From Candidatus Zixiibacteriota bacterium (GTDB taxonomy: Bacteria > Zixibacteria > MSB-5A5 > GN15 > FEB-12), in assembly GCA_003641405.1 (NCBI GenBank), contig QNAF01000182.1, positions 1-5,639 of the forward strand: DNA of 5,639 nucleotides. Direction: 5' to 3'. Shown here in pieces: positions 4,985-5,639 of this stretch. Numbering within the stretch: position 1 is the stretch's first letter; each line of letters starts with the position of its first letter. Under the pieces are notes generated by a model. It did no database searches, was not told where the DNA came from, and was given only the letters and a program-made list of their open reading frames with translations. Made by a program: the position numbers and the translations under genes.

Positions 4985-5041
4985 TTAAACTCCGAATACT
5001 TATTGATGGAACCTGTCGAGGAAAGTCCCGTTTCTAAGAAT

Positions 5042-5639
5042 ATGAGCACTCGAAAGATCGTTATTCTCGGATCAACCGGATCGATCGGAAAATCGACCCT
5101 TGATGTTGTACAGGCACATCCGGACTGCTTTGATGTGCTCGCCCTGGCGGCAAAATCAAATGATGAGCTTCTTGAGAAACAATACCGACAATTCCGCCCC
5201 CGTTATCTCTGCCTTGTCGATGAAGCCCCCGGCAAGCGTCTCGTCGAAAAGCTCAAGGATGAGCCGGTTGAAATCCTGATTGGCGAGAAGCAACTCGCAG
5301 AACTGGCAGCTCTGACTGATACCGACCTGGTATTGAACGCTGTTGTTGGTGCCGCCGGTCTGAAAGTTTCCGTTGAAGCCGTCAAGGCAGGTAAGCTGTT
5401 GGCCCTGGCCAACAAGGAATCACTCGTGGCCGGTGGTCCTCTCTTCCCGGGATTGTGCAAGCGAACAGGGACCAGAATTCTACCGGTCGATTCCGAACAC
5501 TGCGCCATCTGGCAAGCCCTCGGCGCCGGTAAGGAAACTGAAGCCCGAAAGATCTTACTTACTGGTTCAGGAGGACCATTCCGTACACTCCCACTTGACG
5601 ATTTTCCCCGTATCACAGTGGAACAGGCGCTGAACCATC
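5042..5639 (+). CDS. dxr: 1-deoxy-D-xylulose 5-phosphate reductoisomerase, N-terminal 199 residues (runs off the right edge)
   Basis: Dxr converts 1-deoxy-D-xylulose 5-phosphate to 2-C-methyl-D-erythritol 4-phosphate with NADPH and a divalent metal, the committed step of the MEP isoprenoid pathway in the cytoplasm. The NADPH-binding Rossmann motif is LGSTGSIGKSTLDV (residues 9-22). VVGAAGL, then LANKESLVAGG (122-132) and the metal-binding DSEH (Asp150, Glu152, His153) follow at the same numbers as in the E. coli enzyme, and GSGGPF (175-180) carries the substrate-binding Ser176. The rest of the catalytic domain and the C-terminal helical domain lie beyond the window. The ATG at 5042 gives the usual short N-terminus, but only a weak AAGAA precedes it. 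GAGGAAAG (5018-5025) is too distant, and an in-frame ATG at 5006 would add 12 residues without any ribosome site. The 416-bp repeat-filled gap suggests transcription separate from the cyclophilin gene. Confidence 0.95.
   Translation, partial: MSTRKIVILGSTGSIGKSTLDVVQAHPDCFDVLALAAKSNDELLEKQYRQFRPRYLCLVDEAPGKRLVEKLKDEPVEILIGEKQLAELAALTDTDLVLNAVVGAAGLKVSVEAVKAGKLLALANKESLVAGGPLFPGLCKRTGTRILPVDSEHCAIWQALGAGKETEARKILLTGSGGPFRTLPLDDFPRITVEQALNH

Larger units (their letters stand above)
4626..5041. other. 416-bp intergenic region filled with nested repeats
   Basis: I see no credible gene here. An 88-codon frame (4722-4988) is made of repeat sequence and has no ribosome site or recognisable domain. 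The region holds several inverted and direct repeats, listed separately, between about 4663 and 4984. The last 60 bp before dxr must carry its ribosome site and possibly its promoter, but no hexamer pair there is convincing. Confidence 0.75.

Noticed and set aside
4722..4988. 88-codon open frame in the gap before dxr.
   Set aside because: It runs through the inverted and direct repeats, has no ribosome site, no recognisable domain, and its composition is set by the palindromes.

Overview
The window reads as chromosomal DNA from a Gram-negative, probably anaerobic or fermentative bacterium. The signs are an outer-membrane beta-barrel precursor, a lipoprotein with a clear lipobox, a secreted cyclophilin, the MEP isoprenoid enzyme Dxr, and acetate kinase next to a 3-hydroxyacyl-CoA dehydrogenase. 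Base composition is moderate, roughly half G+C. Shine-Dalgarno sites are ordinary, and one promoter matches the sigma-70 consensus exactly, which argues against Bacteroidetes-type promoters. The mix of Ig-like lipoproteins and interspersed palindromic GTAGGTCGG-type repeats recalls uncultivated FCB-group lineages such as Zixibacteria. That placement is an impression, not a demonstration.

Layout. Positions 1-1757 (minus strand) hold a two-gene operon: a 3-hydroxyacyl-CoA dehydrogenase with altered active-site residues, then ackA, which overlaps it by 4 nt and runs off the left edge. Positions 1758-1993 are a divergent intergenic region with promoter-like elements for both directions and a small dyad. 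Positions 1994-3959 (plus strand) encode an exported beta-barrel-type protein and a TTG-initiated Ig-like lipoprotein, separated by about 150 bp rich in palindromes. Positions 3960-4046 carry a 12/12 consensus promoter, followed by a secreted cyclophilin-type peptidyl-prolyl isomerase (4047-4625). Positions 4626-5041 have no convincing gene and hold a mosaic of nested inverted and direct repeats. From 5042 to the right edge is the N-terminal half of dxr.

Functional reading. The minus-strand pair belongs to acyl-CoA and acetate energy metabolism. The three middle plus-strand genes all encode envelope-directed proteins. Dxr is a housekeeping enzyme, probably in a separate transcription unit. 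I see no clear new multi-gene system such as defence, mobile or secretion genes. The items most worth following are the dehydrogenase active-site substitutions, the nested palindromic element with loop complementarity, and the dispersed GTGTCCGGCAGATGT palindrome family.
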